Assembly (NCBI GenBank): GCA_958295465.1
Contig: OY282353.1
Span: 2,843,001-2,907,000, forward strand
DNA: 64,000 nt
Direction: 5' to 3'
DNA from: an uncultured Gammaproteobacteria bacterium
Lineage (GTDB): Bacteria; Pseudomonadota; Gammaproteobacteria; HK1
The position numbers were made by a program, and so were the translations under genes. Positions 16,814-25,917 of the stretch are shown here, in pieces. Every line of letters starts with the position of its first letter. The first letter of the stretch is position 1. A model generated the notes under the pieces. It saw only the letters and a program-made list of their open reading frames with translations. It had not been told where the DNA came from and ran no database searches.

Positions 16814-18262
16814 TCAGGCCCATCGCCCGCCGCCGGCGAACGGCAGCTCGACGCGGAACCGGGTCAGCCCCGGCCGGCTGTCCACGGTGAGCTCCCCCTT
16901 GAACTGCTGCACGATCTGATAGGTGACCCACAGCCCGAGGCCGCTGCCGCCGGCGTGGTGGCGGGCAAACGGCTCGAACAGGTGCTCGACGTGCTCGTCC
17001 GGGATCGGGTCGCCGTCGTCCTCGATGGTGATGTGGAGCCGTTCCTCATGCCGGCGGACGTCGCAACCGATCGCCCCTCCGTCCTCGACCGCTTCGATGG
17101 CATTGAGAAGCAGGTTGATGAGCACCTGCCGGACCTGGGTGGAGGGGAGCGCCATCGACCCGGTCACCGTGCTCTCCCATCGCAGCGTCGCGTGCTTCTT
17201 GTGGACCTCGGGCAGGACGAGGGTGCGCACGTCGTCGATGTCCTGCGCGGACAGGGGATGGGTCTCGAGCCTGGCCTCGACCAGCAGCGCCGAGACCGTC
17301 TCCCTGATCTGCTGCAACCCGCGCTCCAGCAGCGACACCGTCCGGTGCGAAAGCGCTTCCTGGCCGCCGTGGCGCCGCCAGGTGCTCAGCGCGGTGAGCA
17401 TCCCGCCCAGCGGGTTGTTGATCTCGTGGGCGACGCCCGCAGACAGGCGCCCGAGGGCGGCAAGGCGCTCCGTGGCCACCATCTGCCGCTCGACGTCGCG
17501 CTTCTCCCGAAGATCCCGGAGCATCATCCGGAACTGGCCGGTGAGCCGGCCGATCTCGTCGCCGGATCGGATCTGCGGGAGCACGATCTCCTCGGGTGCG
17601 AGGATCGCAACCTTGGACATGCCGTCGGCCAGATGCACGAGGGGGGCGGCGACCCGGCCCCCCCAACCCCAGGCCAGGGGGACCAGCGCGAGCAGCACCA
17701 GCACCGTGGTCCACACCGTTCCCCGCACGATCTCGTACAGAGGCGGCAGCAGGCGCGAGCGCGGATAGATGAGGACCACGCGCCCGAGGTTGGCGCCCGC
17801 GAATTCGATGGGCACCATCATCAGCAGGCGGTCGCCGGCCTCGTCTTCGATGGCCGCCGGGGTTCGGCCCCCTTTCGCCGCCGCGCCGTCCCGGGGCGAT
17901 CCCGCCGCGAGTCCCACGTCCTCCAGCCGCGCGAGGATGGGGAACTGCTCGGGCCGGCTCGAGACGAACACCCGTCCCCGCGCGTCCGCGACCACCACCG
18001 CCAACGGATCGGACATCCCCGCCTCGGCCGAGGCGAGTCCCTGGATGCGGAGGTAGGCCGTCCACACCGCATCCTTCCGAATCGGGTCCGCGAGCGCGTT
18101 CGCGAGCACCGCCCCGAGTCCTTCGGCGCTCGCGAACAGGTCGGACCTGGCGGACTCGTACGTCCTCACCGCGGTGGTCGATGCAAGAGCAATCGCCGTC
18201 AGCAGGATGACGCCGGTGAACGCGAGGGGGATCTTGTACCTATAGCTGAGGTCCCTGAGCAT
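16814..18262 (-). CDS. aioS: Sensor histidine kinase AioS
   Basis: A 482-residue membrane kinase. TM1 (residues 11-30, IPLAFTGVILLTAIALAS) and TM2 (about 185-205) flank a periplasmic sensor domain. A HAMP linker and a DHp domain with the phospho-acceptor His in GVAHEINNPLGG follow. The ATPase domain has the N box LLLNAIEAVED, the G1 box IEDDGDPI and the G2 box GSGLGLWV. In arsenite oxidisers the periplasmic protein AioX senses arsenite and signals through AioS to AioR. Its start overlaps the end of aioX by 23 nt, consistent with coupled translation. Confidence 0.93.
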   Translation of the reverse strand: MLRDLSYRYKIPLAFTGVILLTAIALASTTAVRTYESARSDLFASAEGLGAVLANALADPIRKDAVWTAYLRIQGLASAEAGMSDPLAVVVADARGRVFVSSRPEQFPILARLEDVGLAAGSPRDGAAAKGGRTPAAIEDEAGDRLLMMVPIEFAGANLGRVVLIYPRSRLLPPLYEIVRGTVWTTVLVLLALVPLAWGWGGRVAAPLVHLADGMSKVAILAPEEIVLPQIRSGDEIGRLTGQFRMMLRDLREKRDVERQMVATERLAALGRLSAGVAHEINNPLGGMLTALSTWRRHGGQEALSHRTVSLLERGLQQIRETVSALLVEARLETHPLSAQDIDDVRTLVLPEVHKKHATLRWESTVTGSMALPSTQVRQVLINLLLNAIEAVEDGGAIGCDVRRHEERLHITIEDDGDPIPDEHVEHLFEPFARHHAGGSGLGLWVTYQIVQQFKGELTVDSRPGLTRFRVELPFAGGGRWA

Positions 18263-19118
18263 ATCGGCCGTCCACGAACCGGATGATCTGTTGGATTCGG
18301 TCGTACCAGGTGTCCTCGCCCGGCACGAACCCGTCGAGGTTCATGCGTCCCAGCAGCCGCCGTCCTTCGTCGTTGTCTTCCATCGACACGAAGATCCGCC
18401 GGATCGCGTCGAGATCGTCCGCGGCCAGGGATACCCGGGCGACGATGGGCGGGAAGCCGTACCAGTCGGACCTGGCGACCACGCGGGTCTGGTGAGTCAA
18501 CTCCGGCTCGATCCGGGCGAGCGTCTCCCAGATGTAGCCGTCCACCGCCCCGGCCTGCGCGAGCCCCACCGCCACCGCCCGTACCGTGTCCTGATGCGCC
18601 CAGGTGAAGAACGTCTTGCGAAACAGCGTGGCGCTGCGAAGCCCTCGTTTCAGCATCTCGTACTGCGGCACCAGATACCCCGAGTTCGAGTCCGGATCGG
18701 AGTAGGCGAACACGACTCCCCGGAGGTCGGCATAGGAGCGGCGGCGCGTATCCGATGCCCGTACGATGAGGTAGGACCGATAGCGCGGCGTCCCTTCGAA
18801 CACCGGCACCGCCACCAGCCGCCACCGGTCGCGATGGCGGACGTAGGGGGCGCCGCACACCCATGCGATGTCGATCTCGTCCTTCGACAGCAGCTCGCTG
18901 ATCTCGGCGTAACTCCCGCGCTGGACGAACCCGACGTCCCGGCCAAGCCGCTCCTCCAGATGTGCCTCCCACTGCGCCAGGAACTCGCCCTGGTCTTGCA
19001 GGATGACCGCGGTGATGCCGAATTTCAGCGCTGCGCGGGCGGGTGGCCCGGCGCCTGACGCGGAATCCGCGCACCACAGACCGAGGACCGCGATCAGGGA
19101 GCAGGCTGTGCGTCTCAT
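18240..19118 (-). CDS. aioX: Periplasmic arsenite-sensing binding protein AioX (PhnD-like)
   Basis: 292 residues from the ATG at 19118, beginning with a signal peptide (MRRTACSLIAVLGLWCADSASGAG). A longer frame reaches 19205 but lacks a better start. It is a phosphate/phosphonate-type binding protein: KFGITAVILQDQGEFLAQW, SKDEIDIAWVCGAPYV, and SDPDSNSGYLVPQYEML. The Cys in WVCGAPYV is the only cysteine in the mature part. In characterised AioX a single cysteine is needed to bind arsenite, so this fits well. It is the first gene of the aioXSR set and overlaps aioS by 23 nt. Adjacency to aioBA makes an arsenite role far likelier than phosphonate. Confidence 0.9.
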   Translation of the reverse strand: MRRTACSLIAVLGLWCADSASGAGPPARAALKFGITAVILQDQGEFLAQWEAHLEERLGRDVGFVQRGSYAEISELLSKDEIDIAWVCGAPYVRHRDRWRLVAVPVFEGTPRYRSYLIVRASDTRRRSYADLRGVVFAYSDPDSNSGYLVPQYEMLKRGLRSATLFRKTFFTWAHQDTVRAVAVGLAQAGAVDGYIWETLARIEPELTHQTRVVARSDWYGFPPIVARVSLAADDLDAIRRIFVSMEDNDEGRRLLGRMNLDGFVPGEDTWYDRIQQIIRFVDGRYAQGPQL

Positions 19119-19201
19119 GTCGTCGCCCCGCTCGAATGGCGCCCTGGACTTTCGAAGCGCCCACGTTGCCTCCCGTTGCGCCGCACCGCCGCAGGGCCGG
19201 G

Positions 19202-19371
19202 TCACGCGGACCTCGCGTTCGCCGGCCGTTCTCCGATGGCCTGTTCCCGGCGCGCTTGCGCAAGCTCATAGCTTACCTGCATCCGCATCCAGTGCTCGGC
19301 GGTACCCGAACCGACATCCTCCAAGGCCAGCGCCATGTTGACGGACACCCAGGCCCTGCCGCTCAGGCGGT
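19202..19371 (-). pseudogene. HigA-type antitoxin C-terminal remnant in the aio intergenic region
   Basis: A minus-strand frame ending at 19202 reads LVHRLSGRAWVSVNMALALE, then GTAEHWMRMQVSYELAQARR. This is the second half of a HigA antitoxin (HTH recognition helix end, then the conserved M-A-L-x-L-E and E-x-W-x-x-M-Q segments). The N-terminal third is unrecognisable, there is no start codon in a sensible place, and no HigB is near. It lies only 84 nt upstream of the aioX start codon. The remnant therefore occupies the space where the aioX promoter must be. Confidence 0.6.
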
Positions 19372-19472
19372 GCACGAGACAGCGCTCGGCTTGGCGGAGG
19401 CGGGCGTCATGGCGAAGCGAACCATGAGGGCCTTCGGCGACATGTGCCTCATGCTGGTCGAGGAGGTATGGC

Positions 19473-19488
19473 GTTACCCCTTGGTAAC
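19473..19488. promoter_or_regulatory. Distal enhancer-like palindrome for AioR
   Basis: GTTACCCCTTGGTAAC is an inverted repeat of form GTTACC-N4-GGTAAC, centred about 277 bp upstream of the transcription start predicted from the sigma-54 promoter. It shares the GTTAC-N6-GTAAC frame with the palindrome at 19623. The pairing and distance fit an upstream activator site for an NtrC-type regulator, and AioR is encoded in the same locus. Confidence 0.6.
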
Positions 19489-19622
19489 GATCCCCTCCTT
19501 TCGGCGGCCACCGGTCTCCGCTCTCGTGCCGGCCGGTACGGAAGTCCCCGCGTTCAACCGGTTGTCGATGTTCATGAACGCGGATGACGGAGGCCGGGCG
19601 GCAAACTACGCTCGATGCCGTG

Positions 19623-19638
19623 GTTACGGTCCGGTAAC
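19623..19638. promoter_or_regulatory. Proximal enhancer-like palindrome for AioR
   Basis: GTTACGGTCCGGTAAC has the same GTTAC-N6-GTAAC arms and a 16-bp length equal to the site at 19473, exactly 150 bp apart start to start. Its centre is about 127 bp upstream of the predicted sigma-54 start, the usual enhancer distance. Published AioR motifs that I recall have a GTTNC-N6-GNAAC shape, which both sites satisfy. Confidence 0.65.
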
Positions 19639-19731
19639 ACAGGATGAAGGCGTGTGATGCGACGTGCGTCGAGCGCGACGCAACCCGTTGAATCCCGGCG
19701 GATATCCCGATCGGGAGGCCATTCCTGTACC

Positions 19732-19747
19732 TGGTACGGTCCTTGCA
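19732..19747 (+). promoter_or_regulatory. Sigma-54 (RpoN) promoter of aioBA
   Basis: TGGTACGGTCCTTGCA matches the -24/-12 consensus TGGCACG-N4-TTGCA with one change, and keeps the invariant GG and GC dinucleotides 10 nt apart. Transcription should begin about 12 nt past the GC, near 19757, leaving a leader of about 80 nt before aioB. The GAFTGA-containing AioR encoded next door is the expected activator. Confidence 0.85.
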
Positions 19748-19837
19748 CGAGATCTCCCTGATTCAAGACCGGCTGGCGCGAGCCAACCCGGTGATACACG
19801 CATCCGGTACCACACCCATGAGGAGGCGAGACGGGAG

Positions 19838-20353
19838 ATGAACAAGCTCAGCAGACGTGGATTTCTCAAGGCGGGCGGAGGCGGGGTCGCGGCCGGTGCG
19901 GCGGTGTCGGTCGGCGCGGTCGTCGCGAGCCCGGAAGCCAGGGCCGCGGCCGGGGCGATTCTGCCCTACGAAGAGAAAGTAATCGGTCAGGCCGGGAAGC
20001 TCACGGTGGGCCGGCCGGTCACCTTCGCGTACCCCGACGACGCCTCGCCCTGCACCCTCGTGAAGATCGGGCGAGCGGTTCCGGGCGGGGTCGGCCCCGA
20101 GGGCGACATCGTGGCCTACAGCAGTCTGTGTACCCACATGGGCTGCCCGGTGGTGTACGACAGCGCATCGAGCACCTTCCGCTGTCCGTGCCACTACAGC
20201 ACCTTCGACGCCGAGCTGTCCGGCCAGATGGTCTGCGGGCAGGCCACGGAGAACCTTCCGCAGATCGTGCTCCGGCACGACGAGGCGGATGACAGCGTCT
20301 CCGCGGTCGCGGTCGACGGCCTGATCTACGGCCGCGTCTCCAACATCCTGTGA
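19838..20353 (+). CDS. aioB: Arsenite oxidase small subunit (Rieske 2Fe-2S)
   Basis: 171 residues from the ATG at 19838, preceded by AGGAGG 12 nt upstream and GGGAG closer in. A twin-arginine signal ([10 protein letters not shown]) precedes an Ala-rich hydrophobic stretch ending ARAAAG, so the folded enzyme is exported. The Rieske cluster ligands are in CTHMGCP and CPCHYSTF, in the right order and spacing. The subunit passes electrons from AioA to a periplasmic c-type cytochrome or azurin. Its length is typical for AioB (about 175). The aioA start follows 14 nt after the stop. Confidence 0.96.
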   Translation: MNKLSRRGFLKAGGGGVAAGAAVSVGAVVASPEARAAAGAILPYEEKVIGQAGKLTVGRPVTFAYPDDASPCTLVKIGRAVPGGVGPEGDIVAYSSLCTHMGCPVVYDSASSTFRCPCHYSTFDAELSGQMVCGQATENLPQIVLRHDEADDSVSAVAVDGLIYGRVSNIL

Positions 20354-20367
20354 AGGGGGGAAAGTCG

Positions 20368-22833
20368 ATGAGCATCAACAAGGACAGGCTTCCGCTGCCG
20401 CCCGCCGACGCCCGGAAGACGCTCATGACGTGCCACTTCTGCATCGTCGGATGCGGCTACCACGTCTACAAGTGGGACGCGAACCGCGAGGGAGGGCGCG
20501 CCCCGCACGAAAACGCGCTCGGGCTCGACTTCCGGACCCAGCTTCCGGCCCAGTCGGTGGTGATGACCCCGGCGATGCACAACGTGATCACCGGAAGGGA
20601 CGGCCGCAGGCACAACATCATGGTCCTGCCGGACAAGGAGTGCTCGGTCAACCAGGGGCTGTCGTCCACCCGCGGCGGGCAGCTCGCGTCGGTGATGTAC
20701 ACCCCCGAGGGGGCCGGGGCCAACCGGCTGAAGCATCCGCGGCAGTCCACCGGCGACGACTGGATCGACACCACCTGGGATCGCGCCCTCGCGATCTACG
20801 GCGGGCTGGCGAAACGCATCCTCGACGAGCACGGCCCCGACCAGCTCATGTTCAACTGCTTCGACCACGGGGGCGCGGGCGGGGGGTTCGAGAACACCTG
20901 GGGCACCGGCAAGCTCATGTTCTCGGCCTTCCGGACCAAGATGGTGCGCATCCACAACCGCCCGGCCTACAACTCCGAATGTCATGCCTCGCGCGACATG
21001 GGGGTGGGCGAGCTCAACAACTCCTACGAGGACGCGGAGGTCGCCGACACCATCATCGCCGTCGGCACCAACGCCTACGAGACGCAGACCAACTACTTCC
21101 TGGCGCACTGGATCCCGAACCTGACCGGGGAGAGCATCGGCAAGAAGAAGGAGTGGTTCCCCGGCGAATCGGCGGAACGCGCGAAGCTGATCATCGTGGA
21201 CCCGCGCCGCACCGTGACCGTCACCGTTGCGGAGCAGGTGGCGGGCAAGGAGAACGTGCTGCATCTGGACATCGAGCCCGGCACCGACATCGCGCTGTTC
21301 AACGGCCTGCTGACCCACGTGGTCGAGCAGGGGTGGCACGACCGGGACTTCATCGCCGCGCATACCACCGGATTCGACGCCGCGCTGGCGGCGAACCGGA
21401 TGAGCCTCGAGGAGACGAGCCGGATCACCGGCGTCCCGGTGGCCGATCTGAAGAAAGCGGCGCAGTGGGCGTATGCGCCGAAGGCCTCCGGCCACCGGCG
21501 GCGCACGATGCACGCCTACGAGAAGGGGATCATCTGGGGCAACGACAACTACAGGATCCAGTCGTCCCTGGTGGACCTGGTGCTGGCGACCCACAACGTC
21601 GGGCGGCGGGGCACCGGCGTGGTGCGCATGGGAGGGCACCAGGAAGGGTACGCCCGCCCGCCCTATCCGGGACCGCGGCCCGCACCCTACATCGACCAGG
21701 AGATCATCAACGGCAACGGCATGATGCTCACCTCCTGGGCGTGCAACAACTTCCAGACCACCCTGAACGCGGAGCAGTACCGCGAGGTGGTGCTGAAACG
21801 CTCGCGGATGGTGAAGGCCGCGCTGGCGGGCGCGAAGGGCGCGACCGTGTCCGAGACCATCGACATCGCCTACGAGGCGGTCAGGAACGGCGGGCTGTTC
21901 GTCACCGTCATCGACCTCTACCCCGTGAAGTTCATGGACGCGGGCCACCTCGCGCTTCCCGCCGCGCACCCCGGGGAGATGAACCTCACGTCCATGAACG
22001 GGGAGCGGCGGATGCGCCTGTCCGAGAAGTTCATGGACCCGCCCGGCGCCGCCAGGGCCGACTGCCTCATCGCGGCGGACATCGCCAACACCGTCAAGGC
22101 GCTCTACGAGAAGGACGGCAACGCCGAGATGGCGCAGCGGTTCTCGGGCTTCGACTGGAGCATCGAGGAGGATGCCTTCAACGACGGCTTCCGCCGGCCG
22201 GAGGGCATCGACAGCCAGGGAGGGGGCACCGGGCATCTGGTCACCTACGACCGGCTGCGCGCGATGGGCAACAACGGCGTGCAGCTTCCGGTGAAGGAGT
22301 ACACCGGCGGCAAGCTGGTCGGCACCCCGATGATCTACGCCGACTACGAGTTCTCGACCGGCGACGGGAAGGCGCACTTCAAGCCTGCGCCCTGGCCGGG
22401 GCTGCCGGAGCCGGTGGCGAAGCAGAAGTCGAAGTACCGGTTCTGGATCAACAACGGGCGGACCAACCACATCTGGCAGACCGCCTACCACGACAAGTAC
22501 ATCGACTTCCGCCGCAGCCGCTACCCCATGTCCCCGCTGGAGATGAATCCGGGCGACGCGCAGTCGCTCGGGGTAGAGTCGGGCGACATCGTCGAGGTCC
22601 TCAACGACTACGGCTCGACGTTCGCCATGGCCTACCTGGAGCCGGACATCAAGCCGGGCCAGACGTTCATGATGTTCGCCTACGACAACGGGGTCATGGG
22701 AGACGTCACCACGGAGTGGACCGACGAGAACGTCGTGCCCTACTACAAGGGGACGTGGGCGGACGTGCGCCGGGTCGGAAGCATGGACGACTACAAGCGC
22801 ACGGTGAGCTTCAAGCGCCGGCGCTACGGGTAG
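20368..22833 (+). CDS. aioA: Arsenite oxidase large subunit (molybdopterin, 3Fe-4S)
   Basis: 821 residues from the ATG at 20368, which follows a purine-rich AAGGGGGG site; a GTG at 20350 is also in frame but is less likely. AioA oxidises arsenite to arsenate in the periplasm at a bis-MGD molybdenum centre. [16 protein letters not shown] holds the C-x2-C-x3-C of the 3Fe-4S cluster, and the fourth position ([11 protein letters not shown]) is Ser-containing as in known Aio[23 protein letters not shown] and [16 protein letters not shown] regions are family features. It carries no signal of its own and travels with AioB through the Tat system. Length matches the family (about 825). Genes often found downstream (cytochrome c, moaA-type) are absent here. 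Confidence 0.97.
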   Translation: MSINKDRLPLPPADARKTLMTCHFCIVGCGYHVYKWDANREGGRAPHENALGLDFRTQLPAQSVVMTPAMHNVITGRDGRRHNIMVLPDKECSVNQGLSSTRGGQLASVMYTPEGAGANRLKHPRQSTGDDWIDTTWDRALAIYGGLAKRILDEHGPDQLMFNCFDHGGAGGGFENTWGTGKLMFSAFRTKMVRIHNRPAYNSECHASRDMGVGELNNSYEDAEVADTIIAVGTNAYETQTNYFLAHWIPNLTGESIGKKKEWFPGESAERAKLIIVDPRRTVTVTVAEQVAGKENVLHLDIEPGTDIALFNGLLTHVVEQGWHDRDFIAAHTTGFDAALAANRMSLEETSRITGVPVADLKKAAQWAYAPKASGHRRRTMHAYEKGIIWGNDNYRIQSSLVDLVLATHNVGRRGTGVVRMGGHQEGYARPPYPGPRPAPYIDQEIINGNGMMLTSWACNNFQTTLNAEQYREVVLKRSRMVKAALAGAKGATVSETIDIAYEAVRNGGLFVTVIDLYPVKFMDAGHLALPAAHPGEMNLTSMNGERRMRLSEKFMDPPGAARADCLIAADIANTVKALYEKDGNAEMAQRFSGFDWSIEEDAFNDGFRRPEGIDSQGGGTGHLVTYDRLRAMGNNGVQLPVKEYTGGKLVGTPMIYADYEFSTGDGKAHFKPAPWPGLPEPVAKQKSKYRFWINNGRTNHIWQTAYHDKYIDFRRSRYPMSPLEMNPGDAQSLGVESGDIVEVLNDYGSTFAMAYLEPDIKPGQTFMMFAYDNGVMGDVTTEWTDENVVPYYKGTWADVRRVGSMDDYKRTVSFKRRRYG

Positions 22834-22865
22834 CCTCCGGCCGACCCGCTCCTGCGTTCTTCATG

Positions 22866-22892
22866 CCCGCGGCCGCCGGCGGCGGTCGCGGG
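22866..22892 (+). terminator. Strong GC hairpin after aioA, possible terminator
   Basis: CCCGCGGCCGCC and GGCGGTCGCGGG can pair over 12 bp (one G-T wobble) around a 3-nt loop, 33 nt beyond the aioA stop. No run of T follows, so it would act as a transcript-end stabiliser or a Rho-assisted stop rather than a classical intrinsic terminator. Confidence 0.45.
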
Positions 22893-23648
22893 CGGGTGCA
22901 TGGTGGCGGGGCTACCGGCAGTTGAGCCGCACCGCCCTGTATCCCCTGATGCTCGAAAGCTACCTGGGGCTCGACCCTCGGCTCTGGCTGCGGGGGAGCA
23001 GGGACGGCATCGACGCGAACGTCGCGGTGAAGCTGTTCGGCGCATCGCTGCGCAAAAGCGTGCTCTCCCACGTGCGCTTCCCGGCTTGGGCGGAGAGAAG
23101 GGTCGCGCGAAGCGGCGCGGGTGTAGGAGAAGGGGAGAGCGGGAAAGGCGCAGCGCACCGGATACCCCGGATATCGCCGATCCGGCAGACGCGGACGCTG
23201 GTCCGCGCCCTGTCCCGGTTCGTCGAAGGGCTGAAGGCGCCGGCGGCCGGCCCGTGGGGCCGTTACCCGCGGCAGCATGCCTACGCGGAGCGCGACGTGA
23301 AGGCGAAGGAAGCGTTCGTCGAAAGGCATCTGCGCGCCATCGGGCGGTACTTCCACGTGGCGGAACGGATGCACATCAAGGGAGGGATGCGCACCCTGTT
23401 CGCACTGCAACCGCGAGGGGACGACGGGAACGCCACGGCAGGATGGACGGGGCCGGCGGCTCGAATCCGGCGCACGCCGGCGCCCCGAAGCCCACCTCCG
23501 GACCAGCGCCCATTCCGCCTCGTCCACTTTGCAAAGCTCGGTGTTTCCGCTCCCACCGAGGCCGCATCGAAGTCCAGGAGCAGCGCATCGCGCGCCGTGA
23601 GATGCATCCGGACCAGTTGCGGACGAGCTGCATGAGGACCGTGTTCGG
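22893..23648. other. 755-bp stretch after aioA with no assignable gene
   Basis: A plus-strand frame from a TTG at 22922 runs to 23635 (LYPLMLESYLGLDPRLWLRG near its start, VERHLRAIGRYFHVAERMH later). Frames on the other strand are equally open, as expected at this GC content, and I recognise no family. The segment ends at the Rpn fragment and is probably scarred DNA made of several short pieces. Confidence 0.4.
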
Positions 23649-23810
23649 CTAATCGTCCGATGCCTGGTCGATGCCGCCGGCGCGGCCAAGCAACTCGGCG
23701 CTCGTCCCGCACTCGATGATCCACTCCCCGACCTCGGCCAGCCGCTCCGGATCCGCGAGTCCGTTCAACACCCCCGACAGCCGCTCGGCCGTGTCGGCGT
23801 CGAACTTCCG
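23649..23810 (-). repeat. Copy of the 3' end of the Rpn nuclease gene
   Basis: These 162 bp are nearly identical to 30035-30196, the last 53 codons and stop of the intact Rpn gene (minus strand). They encode the fragment ending LLGRAGGIDQASDD. The short TGAGGACCG just before both copies is also shared. The repeat ends abruptly at 23810, and the next base begins FtsX-type coding sequence on the opposite strand. The two copies are in direct orientation 6.4 kb apart and could recombine to delete the DNA between them. Confidence 0.93.
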
Positions 23811-25479
23811 TCATCGGGGTCGCCGCCACGCTGGCCGCCGCGCTCGTCCCCGCCCGGGAAGCGACGCGGATCCCGCCGGGCGCGGCGCTCGCCCGTGCGA
23901 CGCTGGAGGCCGGCGCCGGCTCGGGACGCGCCGCCTGGCCCTGGCCGCAATGGGCCTGGCCGGGGCGGGATGCGCGATCCTGTGGCTGAGCGAGCGCAGC
24001 GTCGCGTGGGGATTCGCCGGGATGCTCGCGGTGGTCGGGGGCGCGGCCCTGCTCACCCCGTTCGTGACCCTCGCCGTCACGGCGCTCGCGGCGCCGGGGA
24101 CGAATGGATCCGGGGCGCCGGAAGGCGGTTCCGGATGGCGTGGCCCCGGCGCGCGAGCCTGGGCTCCCGTTCATTCCGGGCGCCTCTTCGGGCGGCGAGA
24201 CGGGGAAGGCCCCGTGACGAGCCGTCCCGTTGCCCGCGAGGCTCCCGCCCCTTTCAGGGGAAGGAACGTTGATGGAACGTGGGGCGGAGCGCCCGCGGGC
24301 GACGCCGCCTCCGGATGGCGCAGCCTTGCGAACTCCCGCCTGCTCGCGCTGTCGGTGCGGGGGGTCGGCGCGAACCTGAGCCGCTACGGGGTCGCGATCG
24401 CCGCGCTGATGATCGCGGTGGCGTCCGCGATCGGCGTCGGGACCATGGTCCACAGCTTCCGCGTGACGGTGAGCGACTGGCTCGACGGCACGCTGAAGGC
24501 CGACGTCTACGTCGGCGCACCGGGCGGGACCGGGGACCGCACGGTAAGCGGCGCGACCATCGCCGCGTTGCGCGCGATCCCCGGCGTCGCGGAGTTGAGC
24601 CTCGGCCGCCGCGCACGGGTGGAGTCCGGTGGCGGCCCGGTCGAGGTGATCGCGCTCGAGATGGCGGGGCCGAGCCATGGCGCGTTCAGGTTCGTCGAAG
24701 GGGACCCCGGCGAGGCGTGGCCCCGCTTCGACCGCGGCGACGCCGTGCTCGTGAGCGAGCCGCTGGCGTGGCGCCGGCGGATCGGGCCCGGCGACCGCGT
24801 TACGCTGCTGACCGCGAACGGCCCCGTGCCGTACCCCGTCGCCGGGGTCTACCGCGACTATGCCTCGGACCGGGGGGAGATCCTGATGAGCCGCCGCGGC
24901 TACGTGGCGGCGTGGGGCGATCCCGCCGTCACCGGCGTGGGGGTCTACCTTGCGCCGGGGGCCGACGCCGGCGCGGTGACCGCGGCGGTGCGCACCGCGC
25001 TGCCGCCGTCGAGCGCGCTCGCGGTGCGCTCGAACCGCTCGATCCGCGAGGCGTCGCTCGCGGTCTTCGACCGTACGTTCGCGATCACCTCGGTGCTGCG
25101 GGCGCTCGCGATGGCCGTCGCATTCGTCGGAGTGCTCAGTGCCCTGACGGCGATCCAGCTCGAACGCGCGCGCGAGGTCGGCGTGCTGCGCGCCCTCGGG
25201 CTCGGCCGGGCGCAGCTCGTCGCACACGTCGAGCTCCAGACTGCGGTGATGGGGGCGATCGCGGGCACGGTGGCGGCGCCCACCGGCCTGGCGATGGCCT
25301 GGGTGCTGGTCGAGGTGATCAACCGCCGCTCCTTCGGATGGCGCATCGACCTCTCGATCGACCCGGCGGTGCTCGCCCAGGCGGTGGCGGTGGCGGTCGC
25401 CGCAGCGCTGATCGCCGGAGTCTGGCCGGCGCTGCGGATGAGCCGGGCCGATCTGGCGCGGGCGCTGCGCGGCGACTGA
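23811..25479 (+). pseudogene. FtsX/MacB-type ABC transporter permease, truncated and frameshifted
   Basis: Coding begins mid-protein at 23811 (VIGVAATLAAALVPAREATR, the end of a first FtsX domain) with no start codon, right at the edge of the Rpn fragment. Near 23930 the frame must shift to continue into the next membrane helix (LALAAMGLAGAGCAILWLSE). The remainder to 25479 is open. It contains a second periplasmic domain (about SDWLDGTLKADVYVGAPGG onward) and a C-terminal FtsX domain with AREVGVLRALGLGRAQL and the last helix pair. The architecture matches the large 800-850 residue lipoprotein- or peptide-export permeases; perhaps 60% remains. No ATPase gene is adjacent. Confidence 0.8.
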
Positions 25480-25917
25480 CTTCGTGGCGGGCGGCGGAAT
25501 GAATCGGCGGGCCCGAGGTTCGAGTTCCCGCCGGATCACGAAACGACTCGATGGGTCGTGGTGGAACGGCTCGATGGACGACTTGGCCCTGCCGCCCCGG
25601 TGACGGTCACGCCCGGTCCTCGAGGTTTGATCGTCGGTTCGGATTCAGGTTGAATTCCGGGCAGGCTGTGGTGAGAGGTGCATGTGCACATCGAAGGGAC
25701 GTGGGCATGGGGACGGGGTCGCCACCTTTCCTTCCGGGTGTCGTTGACCAGACGGACGCCGAGGTCCGCCGCAGACGGCGCCGGGTGCGGGCGGTTGCGG
25801 AGACGTCCCCGATCCAGCCGGGACCATGCCGGAGCCGTTCGACCCGATGGAGCCCGCCCGCGGCTCGGCAGCGTTGAGCACCCGGCGGTCCGGCCCGGTG
25901 GTTGACGGCGTGCGGTC
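25480..25917. other. Intergenic stretch without recognised genes
   Basis: About 440 bp between the FtsX remnant and the Uma2 gene. Frames on both strands are open but short, Pro/Arg-rich and without motifs. I see no RNA gene, hairpin with a T run, or insertion sequence end. The promoter of the Uma2 gene should be in the last 100 bp. Confidence 0.5.

Noticed and set aside
18240..19118. Phosphonate-binding protein PhnD of an import system
   Set aside because: No permease or ATPase gene is adjacent; overlap with a kinase gene, the single mature Cys and aioBA next door favour AioX.
22922..23635. Plus-strand open frame after aioA that could be an aio accessory gene
   Set aside because: No haem, iron-sulfur or cofactor motif, a TTG start without a ribosome site, and several equally long frames on the other strand.
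25490..25545. Possible tRNA 3' half (GGTTCGAGTTCC-like T arm)
   Set aside because: The sequence cannot be folded into an acceptor, D and anticodon arm; the resemblance is limited to the T-loop-like word.
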